Notes: a model not told the origin generated them from the sequence alone. DNA of 64,000 nucleotides from Mercenaria mercenaria (GCF_021730395.1 NC_069378.1:41615001-41679000); one strand, 5' to 3'. Positions 13,501 to 25,700 are shown, numbered from the stretch's first letter. Numbers and translations are program-made.

Positions 13501-13690
13501 ACTCATAGTGCATATTGTGGACATAATGCTCTTTTCAAAGGCTTTGTTTGTTATAATACAAACATTTAGTTTTGGAGCAGTTGAGTTAACTGTATTAGGT
13601 AACATTATGTTTCATTGAATGTATTTGCAATATATTTTATTCAATTTCATATCGAATATAAATCAGTAATAATGTTGACTTATTACTGTG
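10551..13690. other. Long intergenic stretch, only minor repeats
   Basis: No gene recognised. At 11940-12020 a unit of about 22 bp (TTTTTACGAAAT and variants) occurs three to four times. A sequence of about 31 bp beginning TGAATATTGAAAGATTC occurs at 11810-11842 and again at 13027-13058. Short open frames at 11018-11239, 11526-11747, 12086-12274 and 13414-13605 lack motifs. The missing 5' exons of the downstream lectin gene could lie here, but I could not place them. Confidence 0.4.
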
Positions 13691-13764
13691 ACTCTAGAGT
13701 ATTTTTTTTTTTTTTTTTTTTTTGTTTTATCGTCATTTTAACCATCTATATATTTTTGTATTAG

Positions 13765-15784
13765 AGAATGTTGCACTTCAACAGAAATCTTACCAGACCA
13801 ACATTTTCGAGGGTTTCGATGCCAGCAGAGCTGTGGATGGGGGCTTGTCATACTCCCTTTACAGTGGTTCATGCACTCACACACATAACACTGCAAATGC
13901 CTACTGGGAGGTTGATTTGGGTAGAAAATATTTCATTGACCACGTGACCATCTTCAACCGCCAGGATTGGATATGTAATTTTCTTCCATTTGTATTATTT
14001 TGCACATGTTTGCTAATCTGTGCAAGAGTGTAAACGAAAGTAAAACACTCCTCAAACACCTAGCACTGCCATAAGCGAAACATCAAGTAAACTCAAATAC
14101 AAATGCATTAAAAATAAAATAACAACGTTGTGTCTAAGAACTTGCGTGTTTTCGGTCGTTAATATTATTTGACTTCGTTTTTAAAGTCAAAGAAAAAAAC
14201 AGTTCTGTTCAATATCAAAACGTCTTTATATTTTTTATATTTACTTTTTCATTTTACCACTCGTTTTGCAATTGTAAAATACTCAATTGGATTAACAAAT
14301 TAAAAAAAAAACATCAAAGTTTTCAATAAAACTACGACAATGTTTAGAAAACAATGGACACGATACCATTCTTGAACAATATTTTTTATTAAAAAGACAT
14401 TAAAGTATCCGATCCACAAATAGGTATCATTTTGATGCCTGGTGACCCCATATTTTTTGGGTATCATTTGAAAGAGTTTTGTCTCCTGAACAAGAATCAG
14501 TGAATAATATGACCATACATGATATGTACGAATCACTAGGGTCATGTTTTGTGACTTCGAAATGGTGTATTTTTATACTGTAATACTTCGCTTTGTTTGG
14601 TTTAACGTTGCACCGACACAATTATAGGCCATATGGCGACTTCCCAGCTTTGATATGCTCCTTCGTGCATCATTTCATCATGAGCGGGCACCTTGGAAGG
14701 ACCACCGACCTTCTGTAAGCTAGCTGGATGGCTTCTTCACATGAAGAATTCAGTGCCCCTAGTGAGACTCGAACCCATATCGGTGAGGGGTAAGTGATTA
14801 GAAGTAAGCGACCTTGACCACTTGGCTAAGGAGGCCCCTTACACTGTAATAACTTGATTTCTGATGAAGTATCATAGAACACTTTAATGTAAAAGATAAA
14901 ACTTCTTTAGTATATTTTTGTCATGTAATTTATATTTTCTTTATTAGTAGACAATATGCTTTTAAATGATACCAAAATTTTATGAGCTAACCAGGCATCA
15001 ATATTTGATATATTTTGATAGCTTTGTATATAGAACTTGCTAATATGTGGATTGGATACCTTAAGACAATCTCAAGATAATGAATGTATTTTTTTCTTAT
15101 AACTTCTCATTATGATATTTAAAGTTCTGTTAGAATATTAAACATTTTCAGCAAAGATTTGTGTATAATAACTCCGGCATTACATTGTCTTGTCAAACTT
15201 TCAAATGCGATATTATGATAATACTTATTATTGTGCTTTTGATTGATATATGCTTTCTGAATTCCAGCGGATAGGTTGAGAGATGTAGAGCTATATGTCG
15301 GCCTGACGAAAAGCAATTATCAACGATATGGTTATCACAAAGGAGTTGTTGGTTCAGATTATACGTTCCAGCTAGCAGAATCCGTCATTGGACAGTGGGT
15401 TCGGATAACAAGAATTCTGTCTGTAGTTGACTACCTGACACTTTGCGAGGTTCAGGTGTTTGCATTCAATGCTGCTAAGTGTAAGTGTAACTTTCATAAA
15501 CTGCAATATTAATTGTTAATTAATTAGTAAGGTTTGCAATTTATTTTGTTAATTTTACTAATTATCTTTTTTCAGTCTTTATAATAGAAAATTCCTTGAT
15601 GGGTACAGAGACATTCATACAAGCTTCGACAAGGACGGCATCGACCCAACACTGCGCTTATATATGTCACAAAACAGACGGATGTGAGGATGCAAGATAT
15701 CATGAAGATACGCGTATGTGTGATCTGTTGGCGTCCAATAATACGCAGGAGGCTGTAGCTGGAACAATGTTTATCCAAAAATGA
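13765..15784 (+). CDS. F-type/discoidin (F5/8C-like) lectin with C-terminal PAN-like module, 5' end missing
   Basis: Three exons: 13765-13974, 15268-15480 and 15576-15784 (stop TGA). Acceptors are TATTAG, TTCCAG and TTTCAG; donors are GTAATT and GTAAGT; all junctions are phase 1, so the frame carries through. Exons 1-2 encode a fucolectin/F5/8C-like fold: a SRAVDGG motif, AYWEVDLG, VTIFNRQDW, then SDRLRDVELYVG and WVRI...CEVQVF. The last exon has six cysteines (HCAYICH, GCEDARY, RMCDLL), a PAN/apple-like pattern. Proteins of this family bind fucosylated or other glycans and are usually secreted. No signal-peptide exon was found; by the phase of the first acceptor it must end after the first base of a codon. 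Intron 1 contains a SINE at 14585-14845. The exact subclass (fucolectin or discoidin) is uncertain. Confidence 0.85.
14585..14845 (-). mobile_element. tRNA-derived SINE in intron 1 of the lectin gene
   Basis: On the minus strand it starts with a tRNA-like head, with an A-box-like TTAGCCAAGTGG and a B-box GGGTTCGAGTC. A conserved body follows (GTGCCCGCTCATGATG, GCACGAAGGAGCATATC), then a 3' part with GTGTCGGTGCAACGTTAAAC. The long head (about 85 bases) suggests a class II tRNA origin. The body resembles the mollusc Meta/core SINE domain as I recall it. Confidence 0.75.
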
Positions 15785-15862
15785 ATTACGTTCTAAGACT
15801 TAGAATTCCTTAAATAATGTTTGGAATGAATGCAGCAAATATGTTAGGATACGTAAGGTTGA

Positions 15863-15868
15863 AATAAA
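15863..15868 (+). terminator. Polyadenylation signal of the F-type lectin gene
   Basis: AATAAA about 80 bases past the stop codon, followed by T/G-rich sequence (TGTACTGTTTGTACC), as expected for a short 3' UTR. Confidence 0.6.
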
Positions 15869-16096
15869 GCTTTGGTAAACATGTGCATTGTACTGTTTGT
15901 ACCATGATGGTTATTGCACAACCGTCAACTGGTGAAATAACTGAACAGTTTACATTGTATAACTGAATTAAGATATTGGTTTTCACAAAGGGAAATATGA
16001 TTCGTACTGAGCATTGCTAGCGAGACATGTCTTTAGGTGTATGTTAATGTTACGAAATTTAAAGTGCTTGTTTGGTTACATAAAACTAAAAGTAAT

Positions 16097-16700
16097 AAAA
16101 TTGTATGATTGTTAGATAGTATGCATTGATAAAATTGCAAAACCTATGTCAAAAATGTATGTGTGACTGAATAAATATGTGATGTAAAGGACCAGGAATT
16201 CATGACGCTTCAATTTTGTTCTGCATCATTTTCGTTTGTATATTTGATATATATACACGCATAATTTTTATATGCACTGTCTACTACTATACTCATTAAC
16301 GTTTCAATGTTTAGTATTTGCCGTACATGTTTTAAAAAGAAATCTATGGCTTATCCATCAAATACCCCAGTCACACATACGGCGCGGATAGCTACGTCTA
16401 TCCACGGAAAGAAACGTAGTAACTCGAATCGATCCGTACCTGAGCCGTACCTTAAAGTAGTAACCCGTATCAATCCGTACCAGTCCGTACGGCTCAGGTA
16501 CGGATCGATACGTAGCTAAACGTAGCTATCCGCGCCGTATGTATGACTGTCGTAAAAGGTAGAGAATGACGCATTCTTTCGCTTATACAATTGTATGATC
16601 GTTAGATAGTATGTATTTATAAATTAAAATAAAAACAGATATCAATAGCGTGATTGACTGAATAGAAATATGATGTAAAATGGACAAATTGTATATGCAT
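16097..16700 (+). repeat. Local tandem duplication downstream of the lectin gene
   Basis: The segment from GTTAGATAGTATGCATTGAT (about 16110) recurs from GTTAGATAGTATGTATTTAT (about 16600). Later shared landmarks are TGACTGAATA, ATATGATGTAAA, TTTAGTATYTRCCGTAC and TTTTAAAAAGAAA. The offset is about 490 bp. The first copy is enlarged by the hairpin element at 16368-16549. Confidence 0.6.
16368..16549. mobile_element. Palindromic miniature element inserted in a local duplication
   Basis: Terminal inverted repeats CAGTCACACATACGGCGCGG at the left and, complementary to it, CCGCGCCGTATGTATGACTG at the right. The inverted match extends through GATAGCTACGT. The interior has further CCGTAC palindromes. 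It has no coding capacity; the 70-codon frame 16307-16519 crosses it by chance. Confidence 0.8.
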
Positions 16701-17381
16701 TGTAAACAATACTAATAAAATAGTACTGACAGCTTTAGTATCTACCGTACTTGTATTGGTTTTAAAAAGAAAACATTGTTTCTCATCTTATTGCCTATAT
16801 ATTAAAGAAAGAGAGTGACAAGTTCTTTTGTGATAATTTTCAAACTTATACTTAAAGAAAATGTTAAAGTTATACAAACACATCAATACACGAAGGAGCA
16901 ATACATTGCTTTGCTCTGTTCTACATTTAGCTTTGCTGTAACCGTATAAGAATAGATAAAACCAATGTTTTGCAATTGTCTTGTGCTTTAGACCATCTTG
17001 TGTACTAAATATTTATGATAGATTACATAGTAGTCGTCAGCCTGACTCTCATCGCTTCATTATCATTATGGCCGTAGATCACTCGCAAGAGATTCAAAAC
17101 TCAGATATTTAATGCTTTCTGTAGAAAGTCATCTGGAAAACATTCTGGCAAATTACTTTGAAAACTGCACTGAAGATTCTAAAGAGAATATTTGCAAAAC
17201 CCAGAAAGCTACATGTATATAGGGAAAGCAAGCCTCGGCGTCCAGCAGCCATGTTTTACGACAATTTAAAATTTTACTAACAGATAATCATTGTGAGAAG
17301 ATGGTCATCTAAGAAACATTTCAGTGAAAATATTTAGTAATCCCAACAATGGTTTAGATAAATAAGGTGATGAAAAGTATT
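16701..17381. other. Intergenic, nothing recognised
   Basis: AT-rich sequence without a recognisable gene or RNA. Confidence 0.4.
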
Positions 17382-17572
17382 GAGCCGCTCCAAGAGAAAA
17401 CCAACATAGTGCTTCCGCGCAGTCAGGTCAAGATCTATGCTGTTCGCTATCGGTTTCTCTAAATGCAATAGGCTTTGAAAGCGAACAGCAAGGGTCCTAA
17501 CCAAACTGCGCGGATGCGAAGGCTGGTCAGGATCCATGCTGGTCGCAAACGCACTATTATTGATTTTCTGAA
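17382..17572. mobile_element. MITE of the AGAAAACCAACATAGTG family, diverged copy
   Basis: The left end GAGCCGCTCC followed by AGAAAACCAACATAGTG and the right end CGCACTATTATTGATTTTCT are imperfect inverted repeats. The interior carries CGCGCAGT and GGTCAGGATCCATGCTGGTC. The better-preserved copy at 54411-54625 confirms the family. The minus frame 17334-17537 is a by-product. Confidence 0.75.
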
Positions 17573-19344
17573 ATGTTGTGATTCAGTTATCAATTTTAGC
17601 TTTTGCGGCCATATTTTTGAGAAATCATACCTACTTTAACATTCACAAAGAATATTGTTGTTGCAATCAGCAGACAATAATATTTGCTTAATTCCAACTA
17701 TATGCATAGCGGCAATACTTTTTCACATATCGAAAATATTAAAATATTAGAAAACAAAAGGAATTTTGTATGGAATTATTTAGATATAGGGACGGCAGCT
17801 TCTGACTAGAAGATTATTAAGATCCAACTGTAGTTCTATGGGCGAAAGTGACCATGTCCGTTGGTTGCCATGTTCGACAATTTAAACTATCTAGCTAGAA
17901 GTGCGCTTAGAAATTATTTGTGTAAAATTATTTCGGATTCGTGCCAGTGATTTAGGAACAGATGTTGTTTGAAGGTAATTTCAGCTGCCATTCTTTTACA
18001 TATCGAAAGATCTTGATTAATCTTGGTCAAGCATCATCCAAGAAATAATTATTTTTAAGATCATACCAGAACAGTATTTGCAGACAAGAAGACCTTTTAA
18101 ACATGTTTAAGCGTCAACTATTTATACAAAATCACAAAAATGTGACAACGACTACTGGCAATCATTTTTGACGAATAAGGTAAATTTGAATAAAAAGAAT
18201 AGGTAAAGGTCATGAGTGTCTGTGTGAAGTTTTTTTGTTTTTTTTTTTTTTTTTAATTAGCTCTATATGTTTGTAATAAGAATATATTTTTAAGTTCCAA
18301 TTATATATTTTAACGGAAAAGTAACAGCTCCCTCTGGCGACCAGTGGCACTGTTCTTTAACGAAAAATAATAAATTGATCAACACGAATAAAGGGTTATC
18401 AAAGCAACATTTGTCAAATAGTTACAAGGGATTGGTATAGGGAGAGGGGGAGATGCAGCAGTTTGACAAGACAATTTCTAAAATTTTACTACATACTATG
18501 TTTTTCATATAGGTTTTACATATATGGAACAATAATCACACTCCCCACCCCCACCCTCCCTTAGCGGGCATGTGTTTAAAAATTCATTACATTATTGCGT
18601 TAGTTGAAGAAATTGTCTTGCCTTTAATATCCGTTTTAGTACAGCAAGCAATTATCAGTTAAGATGAAAGTAGTTAAGCAATCTCAGAAAGTAGCCCTAA
18701 ACAACTGAACTTCACAGAATTAATAAATATTTTACAAACTCTTTTTAAAAACAAAAAAGGATAGCTTGAAGCGTGAAAAACACAAACAGACTTAGTAATA
18801 TGATATCTATACTTTGGAGCTGTGCTCAGTTGATTTCATTAGAATTAAATGATATGTTAATATTACCAGCGTACCGTTTCAACTCGGAGAGGTGATTTTC
18901 AGTTTTCTAGGATATCATTAGTACTTTTCATGATGGCACGCAAGATTAATAATTCTGTCAGATTAGGAGTATTTAACTGTTAAACTTGCACAAAACTATA
19001 AAGATTTTTTTACAGGTAAAGGAGATTTCAAACATTTTATCAACAAAATGTTGATATATTCTCAGGTTACAAACCGTCTCATCGCTTCTCGATTTCTGCT
19101 TGAACTATCGTTTTTAAGTATTAATAATAATTCATGTAGGTTACAAAGGTAACGTATTTTCTTTAACAGTGACTTTGTTAAATGCTGCGCTTTGCTTGCT
19201 TTTATCAGACTAGAGAAATAAGTTGATATTCATCTCTTAATATGCGACGAAAATGTTACTGCTAAGTAACATCCAGCAATATTTATTCAAGAGGGCGCAA
19301 GTGTTTCATGCGGATCTCTTTCCAAGATTTAAGCAACGTACGGC
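17573..19344. other. Intergenic, nothing recognised
   Basis: AT-rich sequence with a poly-T run near 18232-18256 and a C-rich low-complexity stretch near 18541-18560. No gene recognised. Confidence 0.4.
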
Positions 19345-20465
19345 GAATAATTGGGTCAAAAACTAGGTCGAATCAAAGAAAAACCTTGTGTATGCAATAG
19401 AGACTGCATTTTACACCGGATCTGCATGAAATTAGATCACAATATTTGTCTGGGTCAAGTTCAAATATGGGTCATTTGGTCAAAAACTAGGTCACCCGAC
19501 CAAATTAAAGAAAAAATCTTGCGTACGCAATAGGTGCATATGTATTTCAAACTGGATATTCATAAAATTTAGTCAGAATGGTTGCCATAATGAAATCTAA
19601 ATCATGTTCAAATATGGGTTATCTGTGGTCAAGAACTATGCCGCCCGGTCAAATTAAAGAAACACCTTGTGTATACAATATTGACTGCATTTGACACCGG
19701 ATATTCATGATATTTGATCACAAAGTTTGTCTTGATGAAGTCTAGGTCGAGTTTAAATAGGGATTAACTGGGGTCAAAAACTAGGTCATCCAAGTACAAT
19801 CAAAGGAAAACATTTTGAATGCAATAGGGGCTACATTTTAGGGAGGATGCTCATGAAATTTGACCAAAATGTTTGCTTTGATGAAATCTATGTCAATTTA
19901 AATATGGGTCACGTTGGATCAAAAACTAGGTCACCCGGTCAAATCAAAGAATATCCTTGTGTTAGCAATAAAAGCTTATTTTTTCACTGGATTTTAATGA
20001 AATTTGATTAGAATATTTGTCTTGATGAAACCTAGGCCGAGTTCAAAAATGGATCATCTGGATTTAAGAACTAGAACACCCAGTAAAATTAAAAAAAACT
20101 TTATGAATGCAATAGGGGCTACATTTTAGGAAGGATGCTCATGAAATTTGATGAAAATGTTTGCTTTGATGAAATTTAGGTAAATTTCAAATATTGGTCA
20201 TGTTGGGTCAAAAACAAGGTCACCAGGTCAAATCAAATAATAACCTTGTGTATGCAATAGGGGCTACATTTTAAGTGCATCTTCATGAAATTTAAGCAGA
20301 ATGTTTGTCTTGAAGAAAGCTAGATCGAGTTTAAATATGGGCGAAGAACCAGGTCACATGGTCAAATCAAAGAAATACCTTGCCTATGCATATTAAGCAG
20401 AATATTTATAAAATTTGATCAAGCTGTTTTAAGGTGAGCGACCTAGGACCATTTGGCCCTCTTGT
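19345..20465. mobile_element. Tandem-cored element (about eight units, period about 145 bp)
   Basis: The motif GGTCAAAAACTAGGTCACCC and variants recurs at about 19355, 19480, 19628, 19773, 19918, 20062, 20206 and 20340. The right end is GGTGAGCGACCTAGG followed by TTTGGCCCTCTTGT. This is the reverse complement of the kind of terminus seen at 39129 and 39222 (ACAAGAGGGCC/GTC...CGCTCACC). The left end is not recognisable, so this copy is probably truncated there. The 60-codon frame at 19351-19533 is not a gene. Confidence 0.65.
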
Positions 20466-21420
20466 TGTATGTAAGCTGGTATCTCAGTACCCACTTATGG
20501 GAATGGATTGAAATTTAACACACTTGTTAACTGTTATGAGCTGGTAAGTATTTTGCAGCTTCGATAACCCTGTTTTGTAGTTTTACAAAATTATGTACCA
20601 TCATGATTCTCGTCTGTGTTGACTAAATATCAATTCTTTGAATAGTCGAGCGTACTGTCAACAGACAACTGTTGTGTTATATCAAGGGCACATAATTCCA
20701 GAGTGTAAACAAAGTCATATAATTCACGTAATTTTTCATTTTCTTTTCGATTTTATGATGAAATGTCGATGTGTAAAGGGTTGAAACTATTTTTTTTTTA
20801 TTCAAAATTATGTTTTGCACCAGTGTTCCTATTGTGTTAGTGTGTGTTTTAGTGTAAAAATTTATACTTGTGGCTTATTTCCCATCCAACCCCAATATTT
20901 AAAATGTTGGTACTTTTACGATGAAATACTGAATATCTCTCTAATATGTGTAGTGACCCCCGATTCCGCACCCCGCCACCCCCACCCACTCCTTATTTTG
21001 AAGTAATGTTTTAAGTCAGAATAAATACGGATTTTTTTTTTCAAAAATCAATGAAATTATGCAATCTTTACACTGATACAAGTACTGTTTTCATAAGGAA
21101 AAAGTGGGTGGAGTATTGATATTGTCTTTTGAAAGTAAATCCCAGTAGTATATGAAAATTATAACAATATTCATGCTGATTTCTTTATACATACAAAAAT
21201 AATTGTTGGAAATACATTTTTAAAAAACTGGTAAAGACATTTTGTGTTCTGATATGTACCCCCATTTTACCAGTTTTTTTTTTTCTTCAAATTTCACTTT
21301 TGTCTGAACAGTAGGGTAGAAAATGGCCGGTAGAATGAAAAGTACTGCTTCGACCTACCTTTTTTCCTTCATATGCAGTATATACTAAAGATCTTAAAAC
21401 ATGCAAAGTATGAAAAAATA
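20466..21420. other. Intergenic, nothing recognised
   Basis: AT-rich sequence. TTTGAATAGTCGAGC at 20637-20651 equals the right terminus of the element at 60004-61212 but has no element body attached. A C-rich low-complexity run lies near 20955-20990. Confidence 0.4.
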
Positions 21421-21870
21421 ATTCAAAATGGGAAGGGGGCGGATAATGTGCTGGGGTAACGTATTAAAAAAGCACAATATTCTAAAACAGGGACAGTATG
21501 AATATGAGGGTGTGTGGGGTTTGGGTGGGTGAGGGGTGAGTAATGTGTGCAGGGGACATAGTATGACGGCATATTAAGATACGATATCGATAATTATACG
21601 AAACTTGCACATGTAAAAATAATGATTGCGGTTAGGTTAGAGTGTATTGGTTGGGGTGTGTTGGCTGGAATGAGTTTGGTGTGCAGATAAATTCTAGTAG
21701 ACAAATATATAAACAGCAATTCTAGATTCCCCACTACCACTTCAAGGCAAATAGTCTTAAAATATATTCAAGAAACACAAAATACAAAAATAATGCAACT
21801 TATACCATTCAGTTGGTATTGCCACGGCAAAGTATGTGTGCATTTTTATTCATTTGTGATGTGTAGTTAC
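21421..21870 (+). repeat. Dispersed repeat, copy 2 of 2
   Basis: Same orientation and order of landmarks as 357-775, diverged by substitutions and small indels. See that entry for the shared motifs. Confidence 0.7.
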
Positions 21871-23760
21871 TGCTAACTCACTGCTATGAGTCAAATGTTT
21901 ACTTTGATTCAGTGTCTGAAGTAATTATAATTATCTATCAACATCACTTTGTACAATAATCAAAATTTACATGGATTTACACTTTACAAAAAAATATTCT
22001 CAAAATGTCTTTATGCCTGATAGCCACCTCCATTAAACCTTTGTTCGATATATGAAAGATTGAGATGGAGCTCTTCAAAATATAGTTGTCTGTAAAAGTC
22101 ATTTTTCATAAACGGCTAACCATGTACTACATGTTTTTACTTCAACGCAATTAAGACGTTATTGTAATGTCACCAAATAACAAACGTTCTGTATATTTCC
22201 AAGTTCCCATAAGTTTTCAAATGACGGATCGGTTCTTACGGACTTATACACTTGTCTTATTGTTGTTTTCTAAGCGTCACATGGTGATATCGTACCATTA
22301 TTTAGGGTTATTAAATTCTGTCTAACATTACTCCCAAAGATGTTATTGTTAGGTATAGGTGTCGATCACATTCATTAGGCTGACTACTCGGGCTATAATA
22401 CTCGAACTCTAGCTGCTCAAACCTGGTGTTATGAAGCATCTGTCTGTGCGTTTCCTATTTACAAAACAGTATTAGAAAGCATTTCTTATTCTGTAATTTC
22501 AGTGATTTGGTTATATTTAAATATACTTGACTACAGACACATGTAAGAACAGAAAAATGTTGTTTTTCTAAGTATTTCGGTTTAAAATATGCTAAATTAG
22601 GACGTATTTGATAGGACCATGCACTCACAAATTTCAGATCATTAATATACCTGCCAATTCTAATCTTTTTGCATTTGTAATTTGATGTCATCATTCCACG
22701 TAATCACAAATCTGTTAAAGGAAAACGTACCATGAAAAATACGTAAATGGCGAGTTCTATTTAAAATATAGATTAAGAAATGTATCGAATTGGGCCGAAT
22801 AACATGACGTTGCCTTGGTGACTAGATTTTCATTAATACTTTTAAAAAAGAAAATCATTTCTTTTGACAATAACTTAACATTTCATTATCTATATTATAT
22901 AAAAGTTAATTTATCTTTTTCATGATATATGTGGATATGTGAGTACTTCCCCGGACCTTTATTCAACGTCCTCCATACTTAGATACAAATAAATAAAAGC
23001 TATTGGAAGAAAGTTTGAAAGCGTAGAAATAAAAGTAGACTCTGTTTGTTGGCGCCTGTTATTGAATATGAAATTTGCAATACCACTCACATCCCAAAAC
23101 AACGGCTTATTTAAACTCTATTAAACACTCATTGAATGAACTTGATGATCCAAAAAAGACCAGAAAATATAACAACACTGCGGTTACGTTTTTGCAACTA
23201 TTGCTACATGGCACTTCAAGACTTTAGTTGCGGCAGTCAGTTAAATCCATTAGGACATCCCACGGAAGCATAGAACGCGAGGAAGAAAATGATAGGAGAT
23301 TAAGGAGACTGATGGTTTCGTGTACACATCTGAGGATGTCTCTAAATTTTATTTTTATATGTTTCTACTATCGTGCATGAACAGGCTCAATCAAACCAAA
23401 TTTGCAACATTTTCATTTCTGTCGTGTTGGACGACCTGTGGGTTTAAACTTTTCTTTTTTGACTCAAATATGCAACAGCTTTTGCGTCCCCTTACACCGG
23501 CTCAAGTACAACTCTATCGTACAAATATAGAATGGACCTCATAATCACAAAGGGTCCGAAAATATACCAACTATCAATTCAAAGTGGTGGCCAAGATAAA
23601 ATGTTACCTCTTGTTTTTCAATATTATCAGTTTAATTGAAATGTTGGACAAATATGACAACTGTATATCACGCGCATGATAACTGTCAGTGTTTACACAA
23701 TAATCGCAACAGGCAATAGTTGGTAATATCAGTATTTATTCTATTTTACAGCATAGTTAT
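21871..23760. other. Intergenic, nothing recognised
   Basis: Short frames at 22455-22694 (minus) and 23320-23544 (plus) lack motifs. No RNA gene or repeat was recognised. Confidence 0.4.
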
Positions 23761-23764
23761 GTAG

Positions 23765-23801
23765 ATGCGTGCGTGCGTGCGTGCGTGCGTGCGCGCGCAT
23801 G
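23765..23801. repeat. (TGCG)n microsatellite
   Basis: About seven TGCG units grading into CGCG/CATGCG. The potentially Z-DNA-forming alternating purine-pyrimidine run makes the 60-codon frame 23773-23955 an artefact. Confidence 0.85.
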
Positions 23802-23949
23802 CGTGAGAGAAAGCTTATCTGTAGGCGCCATCGGTAACCCATATGGGCGACTCCTTAAGAAGACTGCTGGTTATTTTAGTAGGATGCTGGTGCAAAATAC
23901 CGAAAAGAATTCAATTCACGGAACACTTATCCAAATGGTAGTAAAATAT

Positions 23950-24022
23950 AGTTAGAGAAACACGGGCTTGAATTCACGGCCCCTTGTTTCTTAGCAAGAC
24001 AGTGTTACCACTGAACAACCAC
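23950..24022 (-). mobile_element. tRNA-like SINE head, minus strand
   Basis: On the minus strand the segment reads GGACGTGGTTGTTCAGTGG (A-box region) and later GTGAATTCAAGCCCG (degenerate B-box), a tRNA-like arrangement of about 70 bases. It abuts the plus-strand SINE that starts near 24025, so one head replaced or was inserted next to the other. It is probably a SINE fragment rather than a working tRNA gene. Confidence 0.45.
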
Positions 24023-24024
24023 GT

Positions 24025-24315
24025 CCGCTCCAATCGCAGGGACGCGAGTTCGATCCCCGGGCGGGGCGTATGTTCTCCGTGACGATTTGTTAAAAGAGAT
24101 TGTGTCTGACATCATTCGTCATCCACTTCTGGTAATTGATGTGGAGAAGATGGCTGTTTCTTGCGGAGAACAGGTTTTTACTGGTACAGAATCCAGGAAC
24201 ACTGGTTAGGTCAATTGCCCGCCGTTACATGACTGAAGTTGGCAGTTACTTGCGGAGAACAGGTTTGTACTGGTTGAAAAACGGCGATAAACCCAAAACA
24301 AACAAACAAACCAAC
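24025..24315 (+). mobile_element. tRNA-derived SINE (plus)
   Basis: B-box-bearing 3' half of a tRNA-like head (GCGAGTTCGATCCCCGGGCG), then the body landmarks ATGTTCTCCGTGACGA, TGTGTCTGACATCAT, ACTTGCGGAGAACAGG and TACTGGTACAGAATCCAGG. It ends with AACGGCGATAAACCC and an (AAAC)n tail. The same family occurs on the minus strand at 24445-24685, 29868-30150 and, degenerate, 37905-38195. Confidence 0.8.
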
Positions 24316-24444
24316 TTTATGATATCGCTATATTGCGTAAGCCGTATAAATAGCTTTTCCAATATTTCAAAAATAGCCAAAAGTGTTATCTATGTGCACA
24401 TAGAGTATTAAAGTCCAAATGTTCTAAAATATGTCCTTATGATT

Positions 24445-24685
24445 GGTTTGGTTTGGTTTGTTTTGGGTTTAACGCCGTTTTTCAACCAGTACAAACCTGT
24501 TCTCCGCAAGTAACTGCCAACTTCCCCACATGAATCAGAGGTGGAGGACTAATGATATCAGACACAATGTCGTTCATCAAATAGTCACGGAGAACATACG
24601 CCCCGCCCGAGGATCGAACTCGCGACTCCGAGATCCGTAGACCAATGCTCTTACCTATTGAGCTAAGCGGGCGGTCTATGAATCG
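24445..24685 (-). mobile_element. tRNA-derived SINE (minus)
   Basis: Minus-strand copy with a full tRNA-like head: A-box CTTAGCTCAATAGG, then B-box GCGAGTTCGATCCTCGGG. The body and the (AACC/AAAC) tail at the low-coordinate end follow. It lies head-to-head in inverted orientation with the plus copy at 24025-24315, 130 bases away. The minus frame 24482-24691 lies wholly inside it. Confidence 0.85.
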
Positions 24686-24699
24686 CCACAATTAGATAT

Positions 24700-25700
24700 A
24701 CAGTGCTTCTTGGTATAGACGATAGCTAACAAATTTCAGAATTCTTCCAAGTGTAAGAAAATAAATAATAGTTTCTTGCTGTTTACCAGAAAAAAAGTGC
24801 CTAAGAAGTATTATTTTCAATACATTCAACTTTAAATGAAAATTCATGTGTTTTTCTCCCCTTGCCTCTCTGATTTAGTATGTACAAGAACATTTTTTTA
24901 GTAATTTCTTAAAAAAACAACGTCTATACAAACTTCCCAAGATCGTTCTGCTATTAATCAGAATTATAATGTGTACTCGAGATATTTCAAAAAAAAAACA
25001 TTCAGCTTTTTTTTAAATTTATACATAATACTGAATTAATCCGTTCAGGATAACTTGTATTTTATTAGATGACATGTGAAAATAACACAGGAAGAAAACA
25101 TTTAAAACTAATGCCATGATGTCTGTCTGCAAGCTAGCAAAAAATGAGATAAAAATTATACAATAATTTAAATATGAATGTACAAATTATTAAACCCGAT
25201 ATACCCTAACATACGGCATGATAAACGCTGCTGAAACACGCTCTTCTGATTAGACCACGGCAAAAAGAAATAATTACTTTCAATATAAATAAATTATATG
25301 ATATAGCATTGTTACTGTTTGCTGTAGTATAACATGGTATAAGTCAATGCAGAAAATTTCTATTACTTTCAGCAGAATCTATGGTCAACTAAGATCAGTT
25401 TGTATTTCCAGAATTAGCTTGATATATCTCTTGAGCCAGGGCTACCTAACTGCCAGGGCAAATCTTCAGCTCGACGACAAGCTATTTTAGTAAAAGCTAT
25501 GCATTAGGTATCTTTAAAGATCGCTCTTCACGTATGATGTTATGTACTATGTTTGAATACTATGTGTTCTATTTTTATCGCATATCTCGTATATCAGGTC
25601 ATCTTTGGAAAACACCGATTATCTCCATATAAGGCAGAATCCCATGTTAATACCGATAAGCTTGCTGATAATTTATATATCTAAATATTCGAGGGCCTCG
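24700..25700. other. Intergenic, nothing recognised
   Basis: AT-rich sequence. No gene or repeat family recognised. Confidence 0.4.

Noticed and set aside
24482-24691. 69-codon minus-strand frame
   Set aside because: It lies entirely inside a SINE.
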